Shown: piece after piece, positions 8,513 through 16,775 of the stretch | Layout of the letters: every line of letters begins with the position of its first letter | Numbering within the stretch: position 1 is the stretch's first letter | NCBI GenBank assembly: GCA_020845975.1 | Contig: JADLET010000054.1 | Span: 1 to 39,394 of the forward strand | Direction: 5' to 3' | Length of the DNA: 39,394 nucleotides | Source of the DNA: Gammaproteobacteria bacterium | GTDB taxonomy: Bacteria; Pseudomonadota; Gammaproteobacteria; SZUA-140 | Position numbers and translations under genes: made by a program | The notes under the pieces: generated by a model | The model's input: only the letters and a program-made list of their open reading frames with translations | Told to the model about the DNA's origin: nothing | Databases searched by the model: none

Positions 8513-9823
8513 ATGTCGCACGACGTCAACCACGCAGTCACCGCGCTGAACGAGGACTATCTCCGCCGTTATCCCGCCGAGGCCGCGCGCGCGGTGGCGG
8601 ACATGCACCCGGACGATATCGCAGAGCTGCTGGCGGCCCAACCGGTGGCGCGCGCGATCACCGTCTGGCAGCAGCTTCCACTCGATCTCGCGACCGAGAC
8701 ACTGTACCGGCTCGACGACGAGCTGGCGGGCCGGCTCCTGAACCGTGCCGATGCGGTAAGATCGGCGCGCGCCTTCGCGCGCCTGCGTGAGGCGCGGCGC
8801 GAACGCCTGCACGACCAAATCACCGCCTCCCGCCTGCGCGAGTTCGAGCACCTGATGCATTTCCCGACCAACAGCGCCGGGGCGCTGATGGACACAAACT
8901 TCCCCATGCTCACTCCCGCCATGAACGCGCGCGAGGCACTCACCCGCCTGCGCCGGCGCCGCAGCCGTTCCGCGCAACAGTTCTATTTCACCAGCGAGGA
9001 CGAACCACCGCGGCTCTACCTGCTCGAGACCCAGGATCTCGCCTTCGCCGAACCACGCAGCCGGCTGATCGACCTCGCCCGGCCGGCGCCCACCGCGGTC
9101 ACACCGACCGCGAATCAGGAGGACATCGTCGAGCAGTTCGATCGCCACAAACTGGCGGAGCTGCCGGTGACTGATGTCCACGGTGAACTCGTCGGGGTGA
9201 TACATTACGACGCACTGGTAAGCGCGGTGCGCGAGGACAGCAGCGCGGACCTGCTCACCATGGTGGGCGCGAGCCGCGAGGAGCGCGCCCTGTCGAAGAT
9301 CGGTTTCGTCGTCCGCAAGCGCCTGCCCTGGTTGCAGATCAACCTCCTCACTGCCTTCCTCGCCGCGGCGGTCGTAGGCCTGTTCGAGTCCACCATCGCG
9401 CAATTCACCGCCCTTGCCGTGCTGCTGCCGGTGGTGGCGGGACAGGCGGGCAATACCGGCGCGCAGGCGCTCGCCGTCACTATGCGCGGACTGGCGCTGC
9501 GCGAGATCAGCCTCAGTCACTGGCTGCGCGTCGCCCGCAAGGAAGTCGGCGCCGGCTTCATCAACGGCGTCGCCGTCGCGCTGGTCACCTCGATCGGCGT
9601 ACTGGTGTGGAGCGGCTCCGGAGGGCTTGCCCTGGTGATCGGCGTCTCGATGGTAATCTCCATGGTCGCGGCGGGTTTTGCCGGCGTCGTCATTCCGATG
9701 CTGCTGTCCGCCGCCGGACAGGACCCCGCGCAATCCTCCTCCATCATCCTGACCACAATCACGGATGTGACCGGGTTCTTCACCTTCCTCGGAACCGCGA
9801 CCCTGCTGTCAGGCATGCTCTAG
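8513..9823 (+). CDS. mgtE: Magnesium transporter MgtE family
   Basis: 436 aa; MgtE N-domain, CBS domain (LPVTDVHGELVGVIHYDALV) and MgtE membrane domain (RLPWLQINLLTAFLAAAVVGLFESTIAQFTALAVLLPVVAGQAGNTGAQALAVTMRGLAL). Confidence 0.93.
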   Translation: MSHDVNHAVTALNEDYLRRYPAEAARAVADMHPDDIAELLAAQPVARAITVWQQLPLDLATETLYRLDDELAGRLLNRADAVRSARAFARLREARRERLHDQITASRLREFEHLMHFPTNSAGALMDTNFPMLTPAMNAREALTRLRRRRSRSAQQFYFTSEDEPPRLYLLETQDLAFAEPRSRLIDLARPAPTAVTPTANQEDIVEQFDRHKLAELPVTDVHGELVGVIHYDALVSAVREDSSADLLTMVGASREERALSKIGFVVRKRLPWLQINLLTAFLAAAVVGLFESTIAQFTALAVLLPVVAGQAGNTGAQALAVTMRGLALREISLSHWLRVARKEVGAGFINGVAVALVTSIGVLVWSGSGGLALVIGVSMVISMVAAGFAGVVIPMLLSAAGQDPAQSSSIILTTITDVTGFFTFLGTATLLSGML

Positions 9824-10353
9824 CATCTCACCCCGCAGCCACCTTTAAAATCGCAGCCCGGATGAAGCGTGACGGGCCCCGGACCGCGAATTGAGCAGGA
9901 CGAAGGTCCAAGAACCGTGCAAAGAACCACAGCATTAATTATTTCCCGACAGGAACGAAGCACTCCGAAGGAAGTGGATGATCCGGCGTGTCGCCCGGTT
10001 TGCACGAAGGCCTCGACACACGCCAGGCGGATCCCTTCGCCGGATTCCGTCGCCAGGCACATGCCCTTTTGGGAATGACGAGACCATGCGGCATTCCCCA
10101 CCCGGGTGTTCCTCCGCACGCCTGCCCGCAGTCATTGTTTTCATCAAGCAGATCGATCAGAAGCAGGCCTGCGCCCGTCCCCTGTGGCGGTCCCCGGACA
10201 CAAGCCCTCGGACCAAACCCCAATTTGATATGTACAAAATTCTTAAGAAAACACCGCGCACAGACGCTACATATGGACTCAAGGAAGCAAGAGCCCACAT
10301 AACCCCGGCGCATCGCCGACCGATGGGCAACCTATTAATAAAATAGGACATTC

Positions 10354-12831
10354 ATGCGCGCACTCCGGCGGCACATCGGCACCCGCATCACCCTGGTGAT
10401 GACCGGCCTATTGGCCGTCCTGCTGCTCAGCGGCAGCAGCTGGCTCAACGAACGTCTCGACGAGATGGTCCGCCAGTGGGAAATCCGCCAGGCCAAGACC
10501 CAGGCCAACGCCTTGCTCTCCACCCTGCAGACCCTGATGGTCAACGGCGAGGGCACGCTCGCACGCGAATGGATCGACCGCATGCATGGCATCGCCGGCA
10601 TCCTCGACATCGAGGTACTCCGTCATGACGGCCGGGTGGCCTTCACCGACCTCACCACCGTCTCCGCCGTCAACAATTACCTCGGAGACCTGCGCTTCAA
10701 GCGCGTGCCGGTCGCGGGGCATCATCAGGGGGATCCCCCTCATCCCCCGGCCTTCGGGCAGGCGCTGCGCGGCGAACCCGGCATCGACTGGTCCATCGCC
10801 GGACGCATGACGCTCTATCTGCCCATCCCTGCCCGGGAGGAATGCCTGGGATGCCACGGTTACGATCCGGCCTCCCTGCGCGGTGTGCTGCGGCTCGGGC
10901 TCTCCACGGCCGAGATCGAGCAATGGACAGGGCAATTACAGCGCGGCGCGACCGGCGGAATCATTGCCCTGCTGTTGCTGTCGGGCTTCGCCCTGATGGC
11001 CGCCGTACAATGGACCGTGCTGACACCGCTGGCGCGACTGAAGAAGGCCATCGTGGCTATCGGCGAGAACAGCCAGGCGGCGCATCTCGACGTATCGCGC
11101 GATGACGCGGTAGGACAGGTGGCCGGCGCCTTCAATCGCCTGCACGGACAATTGCTCGCCGTCACCGACAATGTCCCCGATGCCCTGCTGATGTTCGACG
11201 ATTCGGGGCGCATCATCACGGCCAATCGCGCCGCCGGCCTGCTGTTCGGGGAGGCGCCTGAGAAACTGGTCGGACAGAATATTGCCGCATTGGTCCCCGA
11301 AATCCCTGAGCGCTACCCCGCGGATGCCGGGCAGATGGAAGCAGCGTCTGGCGGATGGCCCAGACAGCGCTGGGAAACGACGGCGCGCCGCCGGGACGGG
11401 ACACGACCACCGGTGGAAGTCAGCCTCAACGCCTTCCAGGTGGATAACAAGCGGCGCCTGATTGCGGTCGTGCGTGATATCACGGAGCGCAAGGCCCAGC
11501 TCGCAACGATCAAACATCAGGCGCTCCACGATCCGCTCACCGACCTGTCCAATCGCACCCTGTTGATGGACCGGTTGCGCCAGGCCATCCGCTCCGTGGC
11601 GCGCAGCGGGCAATCGGTGGCCCTGATCATCATGAACCTCAATCGCTTCAAGGAAATCAACGACACGCTCGGACACCTCCAGGGTGACCAGCTGTTGCAG
11701 CAGGTGGCGGCCCGCCTGCCGCCGCTGATGCGCGCCTCGGATACCCTGGCGCGCCTGGGCGGCGACGAATTCGCCTTCGTACTGCCCCGGTCCGGCACAG
11801 AGGTCGCGACCCGGATCGCGGAGCGCCTCCATCGCTCCCTGCAGGAACCGTTCGTGCTGCAGGAGCGCAGCTACATCATCGGGGCAAGTATCGGCATTGC
11901 GCTCTATCCCGAGCATGGAACCGACGAGATCAGCCTCCTGCGGCATGCGGACACCGCCATGCACGCGGCCAAGCGCAGCAACACCGGGCACCACTTTTAC
12001 AACCCGGAGCAGGATGAGCAGAACACACAAGCGCTCGAGCTGCTGGGCGACCTGCGCCGCGCGATCGGCACCGACCAGTTGAAACTGCACTACCAGCCCA
12101 AGGTGGATCTCCGCACCGGTCGCGTCATCGCCGTGGAAGCGCTGCTGCGCTGGAATCACCCTGAACGGGGACCTATTCCGCCCGCCGAATTCATCGCGAT
12201 AGCCGAGCGCTACGGAATCACCGGATCGATCACCGCCTGGGTCATCGAGGAGGCGATGCGCCAGATGTACGCCTGGGAACTGGACGGTATCGAGCTCGGC
12301 ATCGCCGTCAATCTCTCCATGCATGATCTCGAGAGCGATCGGCTGATCCGCTGTGTCGAGCGCTACCGCGCGGAAAACACCGACGCCCGCACCCACCGTC
12401 TATGCCTCGAGGTCACAGAGACCGCGATGATGTCCAATCCGCCTCGCGTGTTCGAAACCCTGAACACCCTCGCCGACATGGGGTTTATTATTTCCATCGA
12501 CGACTTCGGCACCGGGTATTCATCGCTCAACTATCTGCGTCAGCTCCCGCTTTCCGAGATCAAGATCGACAAATCCTTCGTCATGGACATGCTGCATAAC
12601 AAGGAGGCCGCCACCATCGTGCATGCGGTCATAGATCTCGCCCACAACCTCGGATTACACGTCGTCGCGGAAGGCGTGGCGGAACCGGAAATCCTCGAAC
12701 GCCTGCGGGGCCTGGGCTGCGACGTTGCCCAGGGTTTCCATATTGCCAGGCCCATGGACCCTGTCGCCCTGAACGAATGGCTGGGAAAGTCACCCTGGGG
12801 AAGACGGGGCCCCGCCGCCATGCAGAACTGA
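10354..12831 (+). CDS. GGDEF-EAL protein with Tll0287-like (DUF3365-type) periplasmic sensor, HAMP and PAS
   Basis: 825 aa; TM, periplasmic region with ECLGCHGYDP (CxxCH), TM + HAMP, PAS (VTDNVPDALLMFDDSGRIITANRAA), intact GGDEF (LGGDEFAFVLPRSG) and EAL (IAVEALLRWNHPERG; IDDFGTGYSSLNYLRQLPLSEIKID). Confidence 0.93.
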   Translation: MRALRRHIGTRITLVMTGLLAVLLLSGSSWLNERLDEMVRQWEIRQAKTQANALLSTLQTLMVNGEGTLAREWIDRMHGIAGILDIEVLRHDGRVAFTDLTTVSAVNNYLGDLRFKRVPVAGHHQGDPPHPPAFGQALRGEPGIDWSIAGRMTLYLPIPAREECLGCHGYDPASLRGVLRLGLSTAEIEQWTGQLQRGATGGIIALLLLSGFALMAAVQWTVLTPLARLKKAIVAIGENSQAAHLDVSRDDAVGQVAGAFNRLHGQLLAVTDNVPDALLMFDDSGRIITANRAAGLLFGEAPEKLVGQNIAALVPEIPERYPADAGQMEAASGGWPRQRWETTARRRDGTRPPVEVSLNAFQVDNKRRLIAVVRDITERKAQLATIKHQALHDPLTDLSNRTLLMDRLRQAIRSVARSGQSVALIIMNLNRFKEINDTLGHLQGDQLLQQVAARLPPLMRASDTLARLGGDEFAFVLPRSGTEVATRIAERLHRSLQEPFVLQERSYIIGASIGIALYPEHGTDEISLLRHADTAMHAAKRSNTGHHFYNPEQDEQNTQALELLGDLRRAIGTDQLKLHYQPKVDLRTGRVIAVEALLRWNHPERGPIPPAEFIAIAERYGITGSITAWVIEEAMRQMYAWELDGIELGIAVNLSMHDLESDRLIRCVERYRAENTDARTHRLCLEVTETAMMSNPPRVFETLNTLADMGFIISIDDFGTGYSSLNYLRQLPLSEIKIDKSFVMDMLHNKEAATIVHAVIDLAHNLGLHVVAEGVAEPEILERLRGLGCDVAQGFHIARPMDPVALNEWLGKSPWGRRGPAAMQN

Positions 12832-12855
12832 GATCCGCCGCATATTCCCGGGCGG

Positions 12856-12884
12856 TGCCCGGCTTGCCCGGGCAGGGCTTTTTC
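12856..12884 (+). terminator. Possible terminator after the GGDEF-EAL gene
   Basis: TGCCCGG-CTTGC-CCGGGCA hairpin followed by gggCTTTTTC. Confidence 0.45.
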
Positions 12885-12940
12885 GCTACAGTCGAAAGTG
12901 CTGCTTGCAGCCAACCCGCAACATCCGCAGGAGGTAACCC

Positions 12941-13066
12941 ATGAAACGTTTGCTCGCCTTGCTCTCCATCGCCATGTTCCTCGCCTCGGCCTCCGTGCTC
13001 GCCTGCGACGGCAGCGGCAAGACCAAGACCGACGGATCGAAACCCGCCAGCGAAAAACAGGCCTGA
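12941..13066 (+). CDS. Small secreted or lipoprotein-like peptide (41 aa)
   Basis: ATG at 12941 with an AGGAGG-type RBS (caggaggtaaccc); MKRLLALLSIAMFLASASVLACDGSGKTKTDGSKPASEKQA*, signal-peptide-like; strong terminator follows. Absent from the ORF track because of length. Confidence 0.7.
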   Translation: MKRLLALLSIAMFLASASVLACDGSGKTKTDGSKPASEKQA

Positions 13067-13087
13067 TTGCCGCGTTCCCGGCAGCCA

Positions 13088-13117
13088 AAAGGCGGCGCAA
13101 TGCGCCGCCTTTTTCTT
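13088..13117 (+). terminator. Rho-independent, probably bidirectional terminator
   Basis: AGGCGGCGCAATGCGCCGCCTTTTTCTTT with AAAA upstream; lies between convergent genes. Confidence 0.88.
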
Positions 13118-13137
13118 TGCGCGCGTGACGGCCGGGA

Positions 13138-14595
13138 TCAGGCCAGGGGCAGACGGATGGTTATCCTGAGGCCGCCATCCGGCGCGTTTTCCGCGCCGAT
13201 GGCGCCACCATGCAATTCCACAGCGCGCTTCGCGATGGCGAGACCCAGCCCGTAGCCGCCGCTCGCGCGGTCACGCGATTCGCTTGCGCGGAAAAAGGGT
13301 TCGAAGATACGCGACAGATAGGGATCGCCGACGCCGGGACCGTGGTCGCGCACGACAATCACCGCCTCCCGGCCTTCCGCATCCAGGGCGAGCGAAATTT
13401 CGACGGCTGTCTCCTCCCGCGTGTAATGCACCGCATTGCGCACCACATTCTCGATCGCGCTGTACAGCAGCTCGGGGCTGCCGACCAGCGTGACCGCATC
13501 ATGCGCGGCCACCTGCACGTGACGCCGGCTCTGTTCCGCCTCAAAGGCAGCGTCACGCGCGATGGAATCCACCAGAGCGGCGAGATCGACCGGCTCACGC
13601 ACGCGCTCCCCGACCTCGACCGCGAGCCGGGTCAGGGATAGGATCTGGCCGATCAGTTCATTGAGACGCTCGGCCTCGCGCTCGATCCGGTCAAGCTCCT
13701 CGGCGGCGCGCCCCTCGGAGCGCCGGCGCGCAAGACCGAGCGCCGCCTGCAGGCGCGCGAGCGGTGAACGCAATTCGTGAGAAACATCGCGCAACAGATC
13801 CTTCTGCGCCTCGATGAGCGCCTGCAGACGCGCCGCCATGCGATCGAAGTCCCGGCTCAGACCCCCCATTTCGTCGCCGCGCAGGCCGAGCCCTCCGACG
13901 CGGACGCCGAGATTCCCACCCGCAAGCTCCTGGGTGGCGGTGCGCAGGCGGCGCACCGGTGCGCTCAGATAGCGCGCGAGCCCCAGACATACCACACCAC
14001 TGATCAGCAACGCCGCCAGCAGGCCCGGGATCGAGACCAGATGCCAGACCGGATGCGGCGGGCGAAAAACGGCAATGAGATGAAAATAGCCCTCACTCGG
14101 CACGGCGACCGAGCGGATGATCAGACCGTGATGCTCGGGCCCGGCCTCACCGTCTTCATCAAGATCGCCTCCGCCGGGTGGACCGTGGCGTCCGTATGCG
14201 CCTCGCGGCAGGTCCCTGAAGGAAGGCGGCGGACCAAAGATCCACGGCCGCGCCTCGCCGATGAATCCGCGCGTGCGCAGCAGATCGATGAGTCGCGCGA
14301 GATGTGGAGGCAATTCGCTGCCGAGCACCTCGCGACCGGAAGGATCGAGCAGAAACACGTTCATTCGGCGCTCGCTTCCGGTATCGTCCAGCCACTCCCT
14401 GAATCCCGCCACGCCGCGTGTGCGCAGCACTTTCTCGGCCTCCGCCACGCTCTCGGCGAATTGTTCCTTCTCGCGCTCGATCATGAGCGGGATGCGCTCG
14501 CGACCGATTTGCGCCGTGGTCCAGGCGATCACGCTGCCCATCGCGATCATCGAAACCCAGAAAATGAGGAAGATCTTCCAGAACAGATTGATCAT
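13138..14595 (-). CDS. Sensor histidine kinase (CpxA-like)
   Basis: Start MINLFWKIFLIFWVSMIAMGSVIAW; periplasmic domain, HAMP, HisKA DVSHELRSPLARLQAALGLA, HATPase VRNAVHYTREE, DHGPGVGDPYLSRIFEPFFR, GGYGLGLAIAKRAVELHGG. The 621-aa track ORF is over-extended. Confidence 0.92.
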   Translation of the reverse strand: MINLFWKIFLIFWVSMIAMGSVIAWTTAQIGRERIPLMIEREKEQFAESVAEAEKVLRTRGVAGFREWLDDTGSERRMNVFLLDPSGREVLGSELPPHLARLIDLLRTRGFIGEARPWIFGPPPSFRDLPRGAYGRHGPPGGGDLDEDGEAGPEHHGLIIRSVAVPSEGYFHLIAVFRPPHPVWHLVSIPGLLAALLISGVVCLGLARYLSAPVRRLRTATQELAGGNLGVRVGGLGLRGDEMGGLSRDFDRMAARLQALIEAQKDLLRDVSHELRSPLARLQAALGLARRRSEGRAAEELDRIEREAERLNELIGQILSLTRLAVEVGERVREPVDLAALVDSIARDAAFEAEQSRRHVQVAAHDAVTLVGSPELLYSAIENVVRNAVHYTREETAVEISLALDAEGREAVIVVRDHGPGVGDPYLSRIFEPFFRASESRDRASGGYGLGLAIAKRAVELHGGAIGAENAPDGGLRITIRLPLA

Positions 14596-14596
14596 G

Positions 14597-15289
14597 TCAG
14601 CCATCCACTCGCGCGTACAGGTAGCCCACGCCGCGCACGGTCTGGATGCGCTCCTCCCCCCCGGCCAGCGGGCCCAGCTTCCGGCGGAGATTGCTGATAT
14701 GCATGTCGAGGGCGCGATCATAGCGAGTGAGCTTGCGCCCCAGTGCGTGTTCACACAGTGCCTCCTTGCTGACAACGCGGCCAACCTCCTCCAGCAGCAC
14801 CGCAAGCACGCTGTATTCCGTGCTGGTGAGCTCCACCGGGACGCCCCCCTGCAGGATCCGTCGTGAACCGCGCTGCATAACGACGTCCCCGACGACCAGA
14901 TCGCCGCTGGCCTTGTCCGGCTCACCCTGTTCGGCGCGGCGCAGAACGGCGCGAATGCGGGCAACCAGGACACGCGGGTTACAGGGCTTGGGCAGGTAGT
15001 CATCTGCGCCGAGCTCGAGCCCTACCACACTATCCATATCGGAACCACGCGCGGTCAGCATCAGAACCGGGATCAGCGATTTGCGGCGCAGTTCGCGCAG
15101 TACGTCGAAACCGTTGAGCCTGGGCATCATCACGTCCAGAATCACCAGATCGCAATCGCCGCGCAGGGCCTTGGCGAGCGCGTCCTCGCCATTGTGGGCG
15201 ATATCGACATCGAAACTCTCGCCGCGCAGATACTCGGCCAGCATATCGCTCAATTCCTCGTCGTCGTCGGCCAGCAGCAGTCTCGCCAT
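14597..15289 (-). CDS. OmpR-family response regulator (CpxR-like)
   Basis: Receiver (ADDDEELSDML, VILDVMMPRLNGFDVLRELR, PVLMLTARGSDMDSVVGLELGADDYLPKPCNPRVLVARIRAVLRR) plus winged helix (LTSTEYSVLAVLLEEVGRVVSKEALCEHALGRKLTRYDRALDMHISNLRRKLG). Confidence 0.93.
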   Translation of the reverse strand: MARLLLADDDEELSDMLAEYLRGESFDVDIAHNGEDALAKALRGDCDLVILDVMMPRLNGFDVLRELRRKSLIPVLMLTARGSDMDSVVGLELGADDYLPKPCNPRVLVARIRAVLRRAEQGEPDKASGDLVVGDVVMQRGSRRILQGGVPVELTSTEYSVLAVLLEEVGRVVSKEALCEHALGRKLTRYDRALDMHISNLRRKLGPLAGGEERIQTVRGVGYLYARVDG

Positions 15290-15317
15290 GCCCCCTCCTT
15301 AACTCTGATTAGCGGCG

Positions 15318-15325
15318 ATTATAAT
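15318..15325. promoter_or_regulatory. Palindromic -10 (ATTATAAT) in the divergent promoter region
   Basis: ATTATAAT reads TATAAT on both strands, about 30 nt upstream of the CpxR-like start. Confidence 0.5.
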
Positions 15326-15351
15326 GCCCGGCGCGGCCCGCAAGGGGGCAC

Positions 15352-15366
15352 CTTACAGAAACTTAC
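15352..15366 (-). promoter_or_regulatory. Candidate CpxR box
   Basis: CTTAC-AGAAA-CTTAC (GTAAG-N5-GTAAG on minus strand) against CpxR consensus GTAAA-N5-GTAAA; further half-site TTTAC at 15383-15387. Confidence 0.55.
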
Positions 15367-15457
15367 AATCAATTGCTCTAGCTTTACCTTCCCTGACGCA
15401 CACTTGCAGCGGCCCCGGCTATCCTCTCATCGTCAACAACGAACAGGGGGAAACACC

Positions 15458-15832
15458 ATGCTGTCGGTAGAGGTGAATGAAAGCGACGCCATCGCCCTGC
15501 TTGAAACGGGCGCCACCCTCGCGCAAGCGGATCTCGAGGCGGCCGCCCGCGTCGTCGACCCCTACCTGAAGCGCAAGGGGAAGCTGAACGGACTCATCAT
15601 CCGCGCCCCGGGGCATGTGGACTGGGATGCCTTCGCCACACTCGCGCCTTTACTGCGCTTCACCATGGACCAGCACCGGTCGATCACACGCATCGCGCTG
15701 GTAACCGACTCGGATGCCTCCCGGGTGGCGGGCCGCATCGCCCCGCATTTCGTCAACGCGAAGATCAAGATTTACCCAAACGCCAAACTCGAATACGCGC
15801 GCGAGTGGATCCTGGCGGACGTTTATAACTGA
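15458..15832 (+). CDS. SpoIIAA-like (STAS/SpoIIAA) family protein
   Basis: MLSVEVNESDAIALLETGATLAQADLEAAARVVDPYLKRKGKLNGLIIRAPGHVDWDAFATLAPLLRF... SpoIIAA-like pattern; start at internal ATG. Confidence 0.8.
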   Translation: MLSVEVNESDAIALLETGATLAQADLEAAARVVDPYLKRKGKLNGLIIRAPGHVDWDAFATLAPLLRFTMDQHRSITRIALVTDSDASRVAGRIAPHFVNAKIKIYPNAKLEYAREWILADVYN

Positions 15833-15875
15833 CCGCCCGCGCAATCAACCTGCAACTACACAAGGAACTATCGCC

Positions 15876-16133
15876 ATGAACCCGAGCACCGCTCAGAACA
15901 TCAACACCGCCGAACGAATTGTCAGACTGGCCTTCAGCTTCACGCTGGTGATTGTGCCGTTCATCGTCGACACACCGCTCGGCGATCTCGCCCTGCTGCC
16001 GCTGCTGGCGATCTACCCGGGCCTCACCGCGGCGCTCGGCTGGGATCCACTGCTGGCGGCGGCAACCACCCTGCGCCGACGCGGGCATGATTCCGCGGCC
16101 GGAAACAGACATGGCCTGGCCGGTCGGGCCTGA
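15876..16133 (+). CDS. DUF2892 (YgaP TM-like) membrane protein
   Basis: MNPSTAQNINTAERIVRLAFSFTLVIVPFIVDTPLGDLALLPLLAIYPGLTAALGWDPLLAA; start at the ATG following an aaggaac RBS. Confidence 0.75.
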   Translation: MNPSTAQNINTAERIVRLAFSFTLVIVPFIVDTPLGDLALLPLLAIYPGLTAALGWDPLLAAATTLRRRGHDSAAGNRHGLAGRA

Positions 16134-16171
16134 TGCCATAACATCACATCAACCTGGAAGAGGAGAACATC

Positions 16172-16696
16172 ATGAAACGCACCACATCATCAATCATTGC
16201 CGCCGGCGTTCTGCTGACGGCAACGACCCTGACCGGCGTGGCATTCGCGCACGGCGACTACCCCGGACCGCGCCACATGGGCCACGGCTATCAGGGGCCG
16301 GGCTACGGCCCGCCGTCCTTCGGCCCGCACGGTTACCGCGACATGGGCGGACTGTCGTATCTGGCCGAGGAACTCGATCTCAGCAAGGAACAGCGCAAGA
16401 CCCTCCGCGACATCATGGACAAGTCGCGCTCGCAGACACGCGATCTGGGCGAATCGATGATCGAGAATCGCGAAAAGATGGACGATGTCATCGACGAGAA
16501 GGGCTATGGAGCGGACTTCGACAAGCTGGCGCGACGCCAAGGCGAGCTGATCGGGGAAATGATCATGCTCAGGGAGAAGACCCGCGCGCAAATCGAAGGC
16601 GCGCTCACGGACGAGCAGAAGGCGCGCTTCCGGGACCGCGCGGATGACTCCTGCGAGCACGGGCCGGGTTACGGCCGGCATAACCGGGGCTGGTAA
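16172..16696 (+). CDS. CpxP/Spy-family (LTxxQ motif) periplasmic protein
   Basis: Signal peptide, His/Gly/Pro-rich segment, LDLSKEQRKTLRDIMDKSRSQTRDL...EKTRAQIEGALTDEQKARFRD, Spy/CpxP/ZraP helical pattern. Confidence 0.85.
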   Translation: MKRTTSSIIAAGVLLTATTLTGVAFAHGDYPGPRHMGHGYQGPGYGPPSFGPHGYRDMGGLSYLAEELDLSKEQRKTLRDIMDKSRSQTRDLGESMIENREKMDDVIDEKGYGADFDKLARRQGELIGEMIMLREKTRAQIEGALTDEQKARFRDRADDSCEHGPGYGRHNRGW

Positions 16697-16775
16697 AAGG
16701 ACACAAGGCCGGCAGCCAACAGGGAAGACGGCGTGCCAGGGACCGGCACACGGACAGCGGGACGGGGTGGAATAG

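Noticed and set aside
8330-9733. 467-aa minus-strand ORF
   Set aside because: Antisense to mgtE, low-complexity Arg/Gln/Glu-rich translation.
10936-12396. 486-aa minus-strand ORF
   Set aside because: Antisense to the GGDEF-EAL gene, no motifs.
14596-15003. N-terminal extension of the 621-aa histidine kinase ORF
   Set aside because: The extension is an out-of-frame reading of the response regulator; the real kinase starts at MINLFWKIF (14595) with a TM helix.
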